A stretch of 64,000 bases of DNA from Macrobrachium rosenbergii (Eukaryota > Arthropoda > Malacostraca > Decapoda > Palaemonidae). This document shows positions 12,000-23,729 of the stretch, piece after piece. The notes beneath the pieces are model-generated. The model was not told the DNA's origin. It saw nothing but the letters and a program-made list of their open reading frames with translations, and ran no database searches. The stretch's first letter is position 1; the number at the start of each line of letters is the position of its first letter. The stretch lies in NCBI RefSeq assembly GCF_040412425.1, contig NC_089763.1, forward strand, positions 54,292,587-54,356,586, in the 5' to 3' direction. The position numbers and the translations under genes are program-made.

Positions 12000-12871
12000 A
12001 ATCTTCCTGTCTGTCTGTCTCTGTTATTGTGTTTTAACCATTTCCTCTTGTCTTCGTTAAGAGATGCCATGCATGAGTTGAAGTACTGGAATTATGCTAA
12101 GGTTTAAGATTAAGGGTTCCGGATGCAGTGTTTTATTGTTTATTATCTATTTTTAAACGTGTTACGTCTAACACACTAATCACGTGTTTCTCCTCCAATA
12201 TTATAAATACAAACTTCTTAGCATATAATAATATAACGTGGTCACTCCGCCGCTGATCCGACGAACATTTCCTTCAAAACAAGGTTTGATTTAGGGTGTA
12301 CATGATAAAGTCACAGTAGTGCTTGGACTCCAAGTTTATTCTATTGTTTCAGTACAATAATTAAATTCACAATATATAGAGACACGTCAGATTCTGTATT
12401 GAAACTTCCCACCATAAAGAACCTCACTTGATTCGGCTTTCAATAAAGCTGGTAGTTCTCAGACGTGTATATCAGTATCGATGCTCTGAATATGCAAATC
12501 AGAATTCATATCCGGTCCTTTTGACGAAGCGAAGAGAGACACCACACCCAGGAATCGCCAGAGGGTAAAACTGGACAATTCATCACAGCCACAATGTTAA
12601 CATAGCAAGATCAACACAAAGGAATCCCGTTCGTCCAACTAGCATTTGTTCCTTGTCAATCTCTCAGTTTTCCTCCATGTTTATGGACTTGACTTATTCA
12701 CATATCTTTACCCGGAATTGCGCTTTGCTCATTTTTTCTCAGTCTTGAGAGTAACAAGTCTTGCCTTTCATATCAAAATATAGAAATTAACGTCGAATAT
12801 TCCACAAGAGAGAATATGAAAAGCATAATCATGCTAAACTAGAGAAACATCCGCACATTAAGTTCTACAAA

Positions 12872-12873
<2 letters not shown>
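11998..12873. other. Unassigned stretch
   Basis: AT-rich sequence. No gene or repeat family was recognised. Confidence 0.4.

Positions 12874-12936
<63 letters not shown>
12874..12936. repeat. (CT)n microsatellite
   Basis: About 31 CT units. Confidence 0.97.
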
Positions 12937-13408
<472 letters not shown>

Positions 13409-13529
13409 CGTATGTACATTATATAGATATATGTGTATATGTATATTATATATGTATATTACGTGTGAGTCTATGTGTTTGTGAGCAAAGGTTCACATAC
13501 ATACATGTGTATACATATGTATGTATGTA

Positions 13530-13946
13530 AATCAATATGAAGTTATTCTTCTGAAAATATTTTCAGTACCCAAATTCTTGGAAAGAATATGGAACAGTGA
13601 GAAAAGCTAAACCGAATCAAAATGTTAGAAACTATTACAGCTTCCACGATCATTTTTGAGCGATTTTATGTCCATAATGACAATATCGGCTGACTTGTAA
13701 TAAAAGAATGATTTTACTGGTCTTTCCTTTTCATAGCAATTTCCAGGTATAGTGTGCGATGTAATTCATGCAAAGCTTTTACGTGCATGCCGCAGATAAA
13801 ATCGATAGAATGCCAATCCACGTTTTGGTTATGGCAAACCAATGTTGTGTTGGGCGCTGAATGGTCTAAACCCAGCTGAAGTACAAGCAAGCGCGTTCAT
13901 AGACATTTTGACTACTTTCTCTACTACCGATCATTTCTCCACTGAC
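13530..13946. other. Unassigned stretch
   Basis: AT-rich unique sequence with nothing recognised. Confidence 0.4.
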
Positions 13947-14096
13947 GTTGCATAGTTTAAATTCGATGTGACCTGGGTCGGATGCCACGTCAAGCAGCTG
14001 AGATTCCATATTTGGTTGCTTAAATCCCACGTTACATAGTTCGTATAACACGTCATGTACGTTGGATCCCACATTAAGTTCCCTGAATTCCATGTT
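13947..14096 (-). repeat. 21-bp minisatellite, seven units, in an open frame
   Basis: On the minus strand seven consecutive 21-bp units start at 14096, 14075, 14054, 14033, 14012, 13991 and 13970, with a partial eighth at 13949. Each unit begins (A/G)A(C/T) followed by GTG or ATG. Because 21 is a multiple of three, the frame gives heptapeptides with the pattern Asn/Asp-Val/Met-x-Ser/Phe/Tyr-x-Leu/Gln/Val-x, such as N-M-E-F-R-E-L and N-V-G-F-K-Q-P. The frame runs from a stop just upstream of 14171 to 13866 but has no ATG before the repeats (it opens on GTG). A second frame (13931-14113) is open too, so openness may follow from the repeat length. It could be a minisatellite or an internal exon of a repeat protein; the former is more likely. 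Confidence 0.7.
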
Positions 14097-14171
14097 ATGT
14101 ACCCTAACTCCATGCACGCTATTGTATTCCTGCGTTACATCGCTTAAATTTCTTGTATTGCTGGAATCCAC

Positions 14172-15146
14172 CCAAATGCATCGGTAATTCCTTGTTAGCT
14201 AATAGATCTTGTTGGCGAATGACTCGCTGCCAAGTCCAGCGGAAAGTGATATAGAAAATTGGACGGAGTGGTTATGGACAAAGAAGGCTTTTATGAAGTA
14301 CGGTGTATAATAGTTATCGTTACCATAATATGTCGTTCATAACTACTGGTGTGCCCCCAACGGAGGTTTAGTCTTTGGGTCGATTATGGTTAGGATTTAA
14401 GTAAATATACGTACATGTTTGTATAGTAAGAATGTTAATAATATAACACCAGTTCAACTCTTACATAAGCTTTATTTGGTTGCTTCTTTTACTTTCTTAT
14501 TCCTGTCCTTTTGTTGATTTCATATAAGTTTTGATCTGATTACCTCTCTATTATTATATGAGAGAGAAGACTTACTAAAAATGAAAGACAAATTTCTATC
14601 CAATGATAACTCCTTGTCAGTTACTGAGGTATATACTAGTTTTTCATAGTCTTTGTGAGCAAGTTGTAATTAAATCTATACGAACCTAATTAGTTATAAA
14701 ACCTAACGGCGTTCAAGTTCATCAGTCGTTGTAAACTCTTAGGTTTAAGCAAATGGAAGACATCGAATGAAGTTTTCAGGCAGTTGGTATCAGAGTTAGG
14801 AGTAAATGAAGTGCCAGTGGAATGAAATGCCAATAGGAATCTCCTAAACATGTAGAATGAGAATCGCTTATAATTTCGAATGATTTGCTGCTCTCACACT
14901 AAACATAAAAAAATATCATACGAGAACTACAATAAGGAAAGGGAACTATATAAAACAGGATGAAAGGAAAAATAAATGGGAGGGGGGGAAAAAAAGGTCC
15001 TGTGATATTTGGGGCCGACACTTGCCTCTAATTGGCTCTTACCATCGGGCAAAAGAGGTCGTGAAAAGAAGGGATATGGGGTAATGAAATTGCCCCATTT
15101 ACGGCTGCTTATTGGGGTGAGGAAGCGCGGGCGGGGTCTCCAGTTA

Positions 15147-15149
<3 letters not shown>
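14172..15149. other. Unassigned stretch
   Basis: AT-rich sequence with a G-run followed by an A-run near 14980-14997. No gene was recognised. Confidence 0.4.

Positions 15150-15185
<36 letters not shown>
15150..15185. repeat. (GA)n microsatellite
   Basis: About 18 GA units. Confidence 0.97.
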
Positions 15186-15188
<3 letters not shown>

Positions 15189-15678
15189 TACTGAATGTTC
15201 TTATATCTACTTCAGTTTCTTCCCTGGGGAAATTCCAGGGGAGAGAACATATTTCACATTCAACAAGGGAAACAAACAGAAACATAGATATCAATGATCG
15301 AAAATGATTAAGGTTAGCATCTTGACTTGAGGCTGCTGTATAACAATGGAACTGTTTCGGTGATTTCTTATCATTTTACCTGCACTTAGACTTCGATCGA
15401 ATCTTATCTCAGTTCTTGAGGCAACAAATGTCACATAGAATATCTATCCATAAGCAGTTATAGTGAGCATCCCATAGGCATCTGATATTTAAAGCATGAG
15501 TGGAACTCGGTTCTTGTTTTTAACAGCATGATAATTCACCCTTTACCGTAACTTGTAAATACTCAATAATATTTCATCCATTAGATCCTAATTAAAGCAA
15601 TAATTTACTATAAAAGTATTTTGAAACGTAAAGACTAAGAATACAGAATTTCTTTAACCTTTGATTAATTCTGGTGCT

Positions 15679-15680
<2 letters not shown>
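15186..15680. other. Unassigned stretch
   Basis: A small palindrome, TTTCTTCCCTGGGGAAATTCC, is present near 15217-15237. Nothing else was seen. Confidence 0.35.

Positions 15681-15743
<63 letters not shown>
15681..15743. repeat. (CT)n microsatellite
   Basis: About 31 CT units. Confidence 0.97.
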
Positions 15744-15747
<4 letters not shown>

Positions 15748-16594
15748 CACTGAAATGAATTTGATATGATGATCTACTAATCTACTAAAGAGGAAGTGTT
15801 CCACAAAGTAAGTTGCATAGACTGAGAGGATCAATATCTGGCTATACTTGTTATCAAGAAACAAAGAGACACATAAGTGGCTAAAGGAAATTTAAAATAT
15901 GAATAAGAACGAATATGGTAAGGATGCTTATGGTAAATTAAGTCAAACTGGAGAGAAGGCCAGATAAGAGATAACAATTTTATATGAAGAAGAATTTTAA
16001 CACATGAAGTTACAAATGGCACAACGTAATAAGGATGATTGTCTTTTTGTAAAAATTAATGGTGCAGGATAAAGAAGTAACAAATTAAAATAAGATGAAT
16101 AGTAGCTCCATATAAAAACAATTAGCTTTGAGGATAAGGAAAGACCTCTGATATCAAACGTCAAGTAAAGGATTAATAGAAGAATAGCATAATTGTGATA
16201 AGGATTACGGTATAGGGAGGAACCCTGAGAGTCAAGTAAACACAGCAAAAGAAAGCAAGACTCATGACTTAATTTTTGCCGTGGCTGAAATGATAGTTCT
16301 AGAAGGATATAGAATGAAATGGGAAGAATGGATTACAAATAAAGGTAAGAATATAAATAAAATTGGAACTGTCACATATAAGTGGAGAATAGTGTAAGGA
16401 ACTAAAAGCAACTGATAAAAGAAAAATGGACAAGAATTCAGAACTCAAGGAAAAGGAAGACGTTTGTAAAGACAGGCTGAATAGATTAAGAATCTTAAAA
16501 AGGGCGAACCAAATTAATGAAGAATGAAAATTCAAAGACTTTGCTTGCTTAAAAAAAACAGTCACCGTTAACTCAAATCCCAAGTTGAGTAAGT
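15744..16594. other. Purine-rich unassigned stretch
   Basis: A-rich plus strand with many GAA/AAG words. The overlapping minus-strand frames (15831-16248, 16299-16560) are low-complexity and unrecognised. Confidence 0.4.
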
Positions 16595-17066
16595 CTTCTT
16601 CTTTTTTAAACGTGCTTTTTTCCCATTTGTATGGGGTAAGCACCATGCCTTGTTTTGAAGGACTTTGATTTGGCTTTGAGGTAGACCGTAATCTCGATCG
16701 GCTGCCCTGCCTGTCATCGTTTATGACCCCTGTAGCGTATGTCCATGTATTGTACCAGTAACCAGCGCCCTTTCCCCCAGCATCGAGAAGTTGTTGCGCG
16801 GTTAGGTCGACAGTCGAGACGTGTGAGGTGTCTGTTATGTTTTTAGGAGATGTTGGAGTGGCTTTGTTTGTGTGTGTATTAGTCTGTAACACCCATTTGC
16901 TTTTTAAGCAAACCTATCCGTTGATTACATACATAATCCCGAGGTGTCTACACGGATAGCAAAGTGTCCGCCTCTCTGACCGGTCGGCTGCGGATTTGAA
17001 CCCGCACCACAGACCTCTGTGAAGTCCGAGGCTGCTGCTCTAACCGACTTAGCGATCGAGGCTCTA
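16595..17066 (-). mobile_element. Composite tRNA-headed SINE candidate
   Basis: Minus-strand positions 17062-16970 form a tRNA-like head. It has an A-box-like TAAGTCGGTTAGAGCAGCAG, a perfect T-arm with GCGGGTTCAAATCCGC as B box, and closing GCCTC/GAGGC arms. The head is about 93 nt, too long for a normal tRNA unless it has a large variable arm. Downstream is a ~370-bp body of distinctly higher GC ending in an A-rich stretch near 16600. Together this fits a Pol III-transcribed retroposon. The body also forms part of a 197-codon minus-strand frame (16299-16892), which I treat as accidental. No target-site duplication was found by eye. Confidence 0.6.
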
Positions 17067-18081
17067 TCCCAGGCTAAGTAAGTATGATTTCGTAAATAAG
17101 TTCATTTTAGCCCTTTGTAGAACACCCGGGAGATCCCAACATTCCTTGTCATTAAGGTCTGACCATGTGTGCTTTAGTCTTCGTTATATATGTCGTTCCT
17201 GTTTCACCTCAGTTTATTTACGTCACCAATCTTCTTCTTTATGCATGTATTTACATAAGCGTGAACCTGTAAAGGTGCGAGTGGAATACGTAGCGCTCCA
17301 GTTTCCAACAATTCTCGAAAACAGTGATATAAGTAAAATACATAAAAATTCAAGATAGGGCAATAAACAGAGCTGCAGGCTCTTTGAATGAAGCGACTAT
17401 TTTGAAGATTTATTCGAATTTCTATAACTTGAATGTAACTCAAGTTGTTCTGAATAATTCTTTATTCTCACAATCTTTCTTCTATGGTGATATTAAATCT
17501 TGTTTTGTTTTGTCTTATATTGCTAAACACATGCGAGGAGCGATTTTAAAACACTCCCTGGATTTTCTTTTTATTTTTTTTTTGGGGGGGAGGATATTCC
17601 AGAATATTTAAATTTATCCATTTATAATTAATCCATTTATAGTCGCCAATAATTTGGCCATGTAGGCAAGAAATAATACATTACAGAAGGACTGCAACAT
17701 GAACCGGTTAACCCTGATACCTAAGAACTTATGGTTTTCCGTAAGATGATGCAATTTATGCATACTGAAAATTTGTTGATCGTTGTACAAAACCTTGATT
17801 TCAGCTCTGAATGCCATTCTCCTCTCGCTGTTAGACGCCTTTTTTATGAATAATGATTCAACTTCATTTCACTTGCTTCACTCTAATTTATTCTCTACCC
17901 CAGAATATTTAACAAGAGGTCTTTATCTAATTTTTCTCCCGAGCCTTTAAAATATTATAACCAGTTCTTCCCTCTTTATTTCATAGCCTTATTATTTCCC
18001 ATTATTCTACAGCAGAAAAACAGAGTGAATAAGTTACTTCATTGGGTTTATATTTTTTCATACACAAAACAGCTATAAAAT
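17067..18081. other. Unassigned stretch
   Basis: AT-rich sequence with overlapping short frames and nothing recognised. A T-run followed by a G-run lies near 17573-17590. Confidence 0.4.
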
Positions 18082-18579
18082 ATGGAGGATTTTCAACAAA
18101 ATCAGAGCAGAAACATCAATACACTGTGTAAAGTTCTTTTCACACTACATTATATAAAAAACTTGTTCGGATTGATTTATAACATGCAACAGACTTTCAA
18201 AGAATTTGCTCTGCAAATAGTGTCCATTAAGATTAGTTCTAGAAATGTTACAGCTGATGGGGTTGAATATTTGGTTACTGCGAACTTTTTTAGACTTCTT
18301 TTGCGGATGCTACTTTTAGAGATTGTTAGCTTTGCAAAGGTTGCAGATAGAGGGAGTACTTCTGTACGTATTCTGGAAGGCGATGGCTCTAAAGAAGCGT
18401 GGGGCTGGGGGAGCTCATCTAATTTATTAACACTGCCAATAAATGGCATGATCTTTCTTAAATTAGCGAAATTTATGCATTATACATGTTCCAAAAATTT
18501 AGCTGATTGTAGATTGCAGCGATTACAGGTATATCTTCATACTGACATGTCCTGTAAAGCTGTTGAAATATTGACTTGA
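18082..18579 (+). CDS. Unrecognised 165-codon frame (doubtful)
   Basis: This is the longest frame in the window that is not made of simple repeats, and it starts at an ATG. I recognise no domain. The central part (residues ~55-120) is less AT-rich than its surroundings and contains T-A-D-G-V-E-Y-L-V-T-A, L-L-R-M-L-L-L-E-I and E-G-D-G-S-K-E-A-W-G-W-G. A fully nested antisense frame (18177-18449, 90 codons) is Ser/Thr/Lys-rich (R-I-R-T-E-V-L-P-L-S-A-T-F) and could equally be the meaningful strand. No promoter, splice context or poly(A) signal supports either. It may be a fragment of an unrecognised repeat or retroposed gene. Confidence 0.15.
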   Translation: MEDFQQNQSRNINTLCKVLFTLHYIKNLFGLIYNMQQTFKEFALQIVSIKISSRNVTADGVEYLVTANFFRLLLRMLLLEIVSFAKVADRGSTSVRILEGDGSKEAWGWGSSSNLLTLPINGMIFLKLAKFMHYTCSKNLADCRLQRLQVYLHTDMSCKAVEILT

Positions 18580-19663
18580 AAGCTACGACGATTTGACCCC
18601 GACTCTTATGGATTCTCATCTTGAAAGTTGACATGAACTTAGAAATTAATATTTGGCTCATAAAATACTTTACTTTTCCAATTCTGAACCAATACAACTT
18701 AGGCAAAGTATTTGCGTTTTATATGGACGATTTTAACAGTGATCCCATGTACAGTGATTATTACGTGAAAGGTTGTTAATAGCAGTGATTTCATTGAGCA
18801 AAGACGTGTCCTTTCTGACATTGCTCAGGATAGTGTTAAAGAAACAAATTATTTTAGGCCTTACTAGCACCAAGATTACAGGAACTGGAACTGATGCAGT
18901 CATTTTCTTTCCCATGAAGCATATAGCGTGACTGGCCAGTCTTTATGCAGGAGTGAAGCAGATCATTCAGTATCACATTTTTTTTAGGAATGAAGCTTCC
19001 CTAAAAGCAATTTACAAATAAATCAGTCAGTGTAGTGCTATACATTCATTCTACCAGACATTGTGCACCATTAACATTTATCAATGATTTACAGTATTTA
19101 ACAATTTGGCGCTACCTTTGAATCCCAGACAACTTTTCTGCAGCACGTAAAATACTACCAGATGGCTGCTTATTGCCAATCAGGCGTCTTGCTCCACAGG
19201 CGTGATGGCTAAGCGTTACGTTGAAATTACAGGAAATATTGTTCTCATGAGTGGATGTCAGTAGGAGTCTGGAACTCGTACATTTAAAAATTGGACCAGA
19301 TTCGTGACTTGCAAACAGTAGTAATAAGAATTTGAACCAATGTCAGATCACTTGTTTGGCTGTCTTCCATAAACTCCTCCTTCCATTGGAAACTTTTTTC
19401 ATTAGGCGCAAAGTCTAAATTCTTGAGCTATAGTGTTCTTTTTCTGAGCTAAGGGTAAATAACCGCACTAATATCCCTGCCACTAGACTGTAGAATTGTC
19501 TTTTTGGCTTTGTTGTTTTGGATTTTAATAGTCTTAAGTTTCACAGTCTGCAATACAACCAGTGCTTAGCGTGTCTAGAGACTCCTCATTATTTCTGTCT
19601 AATTGAATTTTGTGTGTCATCTCTTTTTGTCTGTCTGTACATTTCATGCGAAATATACTTTAG
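18580..19663. other. Unassigned stretch
   Basis: AT-rich sequence. No gene was recognised. Confidence 0.4.
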
Positions 19664-19739
<76 letters not shown>

Positions 19740-19740
19740 T
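19664..19740. repeat. (AAT)n microsatellite
   Basis: About 25 AAT units. They encode spurious poly-Asn on one strand and poly-Leu on the other. Confidence 0.97.
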
Positions 19741-19763
19741 TCATAATAGCATGAGTCACTTCA

Positions 19764-19870
19764 ATGGTGAAGAAATCCACAAAGGTGTAGATGTAAATAT
19801 ATATTTTAGAAATATATATATATTTCTAAAATATATGTTTACATGTACACCATTCTGAATTTCTTCACCC

Positions 19871-19871
<1 letters not shown>
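19764..19871. repeat. ~108-bp near-perfect hairpin between two (AAT)n tracts
   Basis: The sequence folds on a centre near 19818. The arms begin GGTGAAGAAAT and end ATTTCTTCACC, with TATTTTAGAAATATATAT pairing across the middle. (AAT)n of the same orientation lies on both sides, so the hairpin looks inserted into, or the seed of, an (AAT)n array. It may be a miniature inverted-repeat element. Confidence 0.75.

Positions 19872-19955
<84 letters not shown>
19872..19955. repeat. (AAT)n microsatellite
   Basis: About 28 AAT units, in the same orientation as the tract upstream of the hairpin. Confidence 0.97.
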
Positions 19956-19956
<1 letters not shown>

Positions 19957-21610
19957 CAGATAGAGAATTTAACATCTAATAGGTGTTTTGTATGCGAGGG
20001 GTGAGGCTGTTATGGTGACACCGAGCTTCCCAAATTTCGTTCTGTATCGCGGTTCTGTTGAGCGTCCAAGTTGTGCAAGGTTGCAGTCCACAAAGAAAAA
20101 GCAGAATAAATACGGCCAATAAAGTAAAACTATACTTTGGCCGCGCAAAATATATTCAGCAAATATCGGAGAGTTCTCCAAAGTTCTACGACTAAAACGT
20201 TTTCTGCGGAGAAGTAGACATCTGTAAGAATCCCCTTCCCCGTTGGATCTTCACAGCAATGATATATATAGTAAGTTTAGCCTTTATTAGCAATGGCCTA
20301 CTTCCCGCGGCTGCATGCCCCTCCCCCTTAACCACTCCCCTTTCATCGTTCGTCCCGCCCCACTACTCGCAGACACTCCAAGGGCGATACTAAGGCTTTA
20401 ATACTGGTTTTGAATCGCCACTTAGGGCCTAAAGGACACTTAAGGGGTGTGGATTACCAAGGCTAATTGCTCGTTGAGATGATACTTAACGCCTCGTTGG
20501 ATGCTTGTTTGTGTTTATGTCGGTGGCGATGCACTGATATTAAAGCTATGGTGGAACCTAATGGAGAAACATTACCATTTTTCCTTCGCCGCTCGTCTCT
20601 GGCTCATTTCTGCCTCCCAAATCATGCTTCCGGGGTCATGACTGTTCTTAGTAGTATCTTATCTTGCGTTATTTCTGATCGGTATTACACGATGCTGCAG
20701 TCGTTATTTTTATTGCCTATGCTGGTAAATTTATAATAAGACTGCAGTTAGGCCTATATTCAAATGTCATTACTTTTGCCAGACAGTTTTTCCAGGCAGC
20801 TGAAAATCAAGTTCCCTTAGCAAAATGATTAATAAAAATGTAAAAATTATTTAGTGCCTTTGTATAACTATAAATTAAATGACAGCTAGTAAAATCAACC
20901 CCTCTGTTCTTTAATATGACGGTAAGCTATCCTTAGCATCTATTTAGGAAAAAAATTCGAGGTGCCAAATGATATGGTAATCTTTCTGAGTTATAAACAA
21001 ATTAACTTTATAATCTCTTGAACGATTATTCTCATAAATTTGACGACTTTTGATTTAAGGATTCTGATAATCACAAAGATGTAAGTGTACGTTAGATTCG
21101 GCCTGGCGCTTTTTGTGGCTAGTTATTATTATTATGTATTCTGTAAATATGGTAATCTTGATCCTTTCATCGCTATTCAGATACCTTTTCTTGATCTTAA
21201 TGAAAATGTAATCGACCTTTCCTCTTGTTTTAAGTATGAAGAATAATTTTACTATAAACATGAGATAATCTGCCAGTGTATTATTATAAATAGTCTTAGA
21301 GTCAAAATGCAATCCACAGCGGGCAAGTCATACAGTATTCTTTGCTCAATAAATATATTAGTTTTTTACATAAATCGTGTTTTTTTTGTTTCCGTACATG
21401 CAATAGTTTCGCCACGCTGCGGGAATCTTTCACTCTTAGAGGCATATTTAGTTATCTTATTTTCCTGATGGATATTTATCTAGTTCTTTTCTTGACCTAC
21501 GTGTTGTCATGTTTTTATCGTAGTATACTTTTTTTTTAATTATCAAGTAATGGATTTTCATGTTTCGTATCAAGGTGTAAAATCGCCATATTCTTAGAGG
21601 AAAAGTGATC
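19956..21610. other. Unassigned stretch
   Basis: Contains a GC-richer part at 20220-20480 with CCCCTCCCCCTTAACC. Short frames (20467-20736, 21055-21312) match nothing I know. Confidence 0.4.
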
Positions 21611-21895
21611 CAGTTAAAAAAATTAAGTATACCTTAGTTTAACCAGACCAGTGAGCTGATTAACAGCTCTCCTAGGCCTGGCCCGAAGGATTTATTTTAT
21701 GTGGCTGAGAACCAATTGGTTACCTAGCAACGGGACCTACAGCTTATTGTGGAATCCGAACCACACTATAGCGAGAAATGAATTTTTATCACCAGAAATA
21801 AATTCCTCTAATTCTTCATTGGCCAGCTGGAGACTCGAACTCCGGCCTAGCAGAGTGCTAGCTGAGAACTCTACCCACTTGTCCAACGAGGAACT
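21611..21895 (-). mobile_element. tRNA-derived SINE, copy 1
   Basis: This is a full-length relative of the copies at 44727-45004 and 55473-55760. On the minus strand it reads from a tRNA-like head (GAGTTCGAGTCTCC-like B box near 21832-21845) through a conserved body (GGTTCGGATTCCACAATAAGC) to a tail ending GGTATACTTAATT. Flanks share only an imperfect match (CCAGTTAA and CCAGTCAA), so the duplication has decayed. The 77-codon plus-strand frame here is a by-product. Confidence 0.85.
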
Positions 21896-22110
21896 AGTAG
21901 CCCAGTCAAGAGCAAGAATAAATGAAAGATGAATTTTATACAGACAAGCAGAGTGTTATGGCTGAAATTTCAGGAAGGCGATATGAGAATGGTTCTTAGT
22001 AAAATGAATGCAAACCCTGTTAGGAACAATGAAAATATGGAGGGTGTAGGGGCCAGGAAAGGTCTGAAGTGAACGCAAACGAAAATAGGGTTTAATTTAT
22101 TATTTTTTAT
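21896..22110. other. Short unassigned stretch
   Basis: No feature was recognised. Confidence 0.35.
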
Positions 22111-22620
22111 GCTTCAACTAATCTTGTAATTGAAAGTACTCTTTACCAACAGAAGTCCATCCATAAATACAATTGGACATTCCAGACGGCAGTCGCAGAA
22201 AATAAACAGACCACATTGCCATTACTTAGAGGAAAAAAGAATGCTGAGGAATGCCAGGAACGATCGAGGAGACAGATGTCTGCAGTGGTCACCGATTTTC
22301 CATTGCCAGACTAAAACTGAAATTGAAAGTAGCCTGCAAAAAAGTTGATAGTGTTTCCAGATTCAATATGACAAAAGAGAGATTCTCGAACCATATTTTG
22401 TGAGGCGCAGGCCGCCAGTGAGGACTGGATTAACATCGGGAATATATATCAGTCTACAGACAAAGATGTACTGGGATATGAGTTAACAAGAAGGACTCTA
22501 GAATACAATAAACGACAGACAGAAGTAAAATGTGATGAAATTTCAAGGAAGAAATAAACAATGCGAAGTAGAATGCCCCAAGAACTGAAATCTATGACTG
22601 TGTGGCCGTTATTATATTTA
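22111..22620 (+). pseudogene. Decayed non-LTR retrotransposon endonuclease region
   Basis: In mixed frames the plus strand gives I-P-D-G-S-R-R-K-(stop)-T-D-H-I-A-I-T at 22177-22225, then R-N-A-R-N-D-R-G, then S-G-H-R-F-S-I-A-R-L-K-L-K-L-K at 22280-22328. Further on come E-D-W-I-N-I-G-N-I-Y-Q-S and V-L-G-Y-E near 22418-22480. The order D-G-x..-I-D-H-I, then S-D-H-H-L-V-x-A-K-L-K-L-K, then a Y-Q-S..V-L-G-Y linker is typical of the apurinic-type endonuclease and its following linker in a widespread animal non-LTR family. That family is often mis-annotated as craniofacial development protein 2. The catalytic SDH histidines are altered (S-G-H-R) and there are several stops. No RT follows, so the copy is 3'-truncated or internally deleted. 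Confidence 0.75.
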
Positions 22621-23546
22621 CCGTGATGTGCCCCAACAATACCTAAGTAAAAGATAATCAGTTATAGGAAGACTTAACAAACAGTGATGTGTACAAAATA
22701 GAAATCGTACATCACTGCCCAGAGCAAGTTTAGCAGGAGGAGTCGAGCTGTTATAACATTGCCAGCCTGAAACCTTGATATGCAGACTACGGAAAATAGA
22801 AAGTTAAGTTAAGAAAACGTCATTAAACTTCTGACTATCCCGAATGAGTTCTGGAGATGAATAATGGATTCATCTTCTTGCAATTTTCAAGAGTACTAAT
22901 TTGCTCTTGGAAGTTATGAAAGCTGAAATATCTCGGAAATAAGACCGACTTTATATACTGCCATAACTAGGTAAACACATTACCTGGGAATGTTAGAAAT
23001 AAATAATCATCTTACTAGTCAAATGTTTTCAGCTGTTGAAATAAAGAAAAAGAAATATCCATTCTTATCGATCATATAAAGCCGACTGTAGACCGCGGAA
23101 CCTAGGATACTATGCGTTGTGTAAGAGTAAAATTGCACCATTTTATATCCAATAACTGAACTTTTATCATAAACATGACTTGTAATTCCTATTTCACATT
23201 TAAACAATAATTTTGTGAACTATATCACATAAAACCATGGGCTAAGTCATTTCCGATCACCAGATGTACATATGGGTCTCTCATTTCTCATTATAGATAA
23301 CTTTTTAATGCAGTCCAGAGCCATTATTTTGCTTAGGTCGTCCAAAACAAGAAAATGATCCGGCGTGAAAAAAATGGGGTTTACTAATTAAGTAAATGAT
23401 AAGTCAGGGTTAAGTAGATTTAGAACAGAATGAACATTTTGGAGCTGAGTAAGAAACAATCACTGAGATAGAAAGTCGGAGGGCCTCCTGGGGAGAAGAT
23501 GGACTCTATCCTTGAGCTCGACGGAGCAGTTTCCAGAATAGAAACT

Positions 23547-23550
<4 letters not shown>
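22621..23550. other. Unassigned stretch
   Basis: AT-rich sequence. No gene was recognised. Confidence 0.4.

Positions 23551-23606
<56 letters not shown>
23551..23606. repeat. (GA)n microsatellite
   Basis: About 28 GA units, the first of a pair separated by 65 bp. Confidence 0.97.
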
Positions 23607-23609
<3 letters not shown>

Positions 23610-23668
23610 GCCAGTAGACTGGTGCTATCTCACATACTAGGGAGATGACCTCATCGAAACCTTTCCTG

Positions 23669-23671
<3 letters not shown>

Positions 23672-23727
<56 letters not shown>
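23672..23727. repeat. (GA)n microsatellite
   Basis: About 28 GA units, almost the same length as its neighbour. Confidence 0.97.

Positions 23728-23729
<2 letters not shown>

Noticed and set aside
16970..17062. A functional tRNA gene
   Set aside because: The T arm and A box are good, but the length (~93 nt) and the attached body fit a SINE head better.
19518..19780. Poly-Asn and poly-Leu frames
   Set aside because: They are translations of (AAT)n and not homopolymer proteins.
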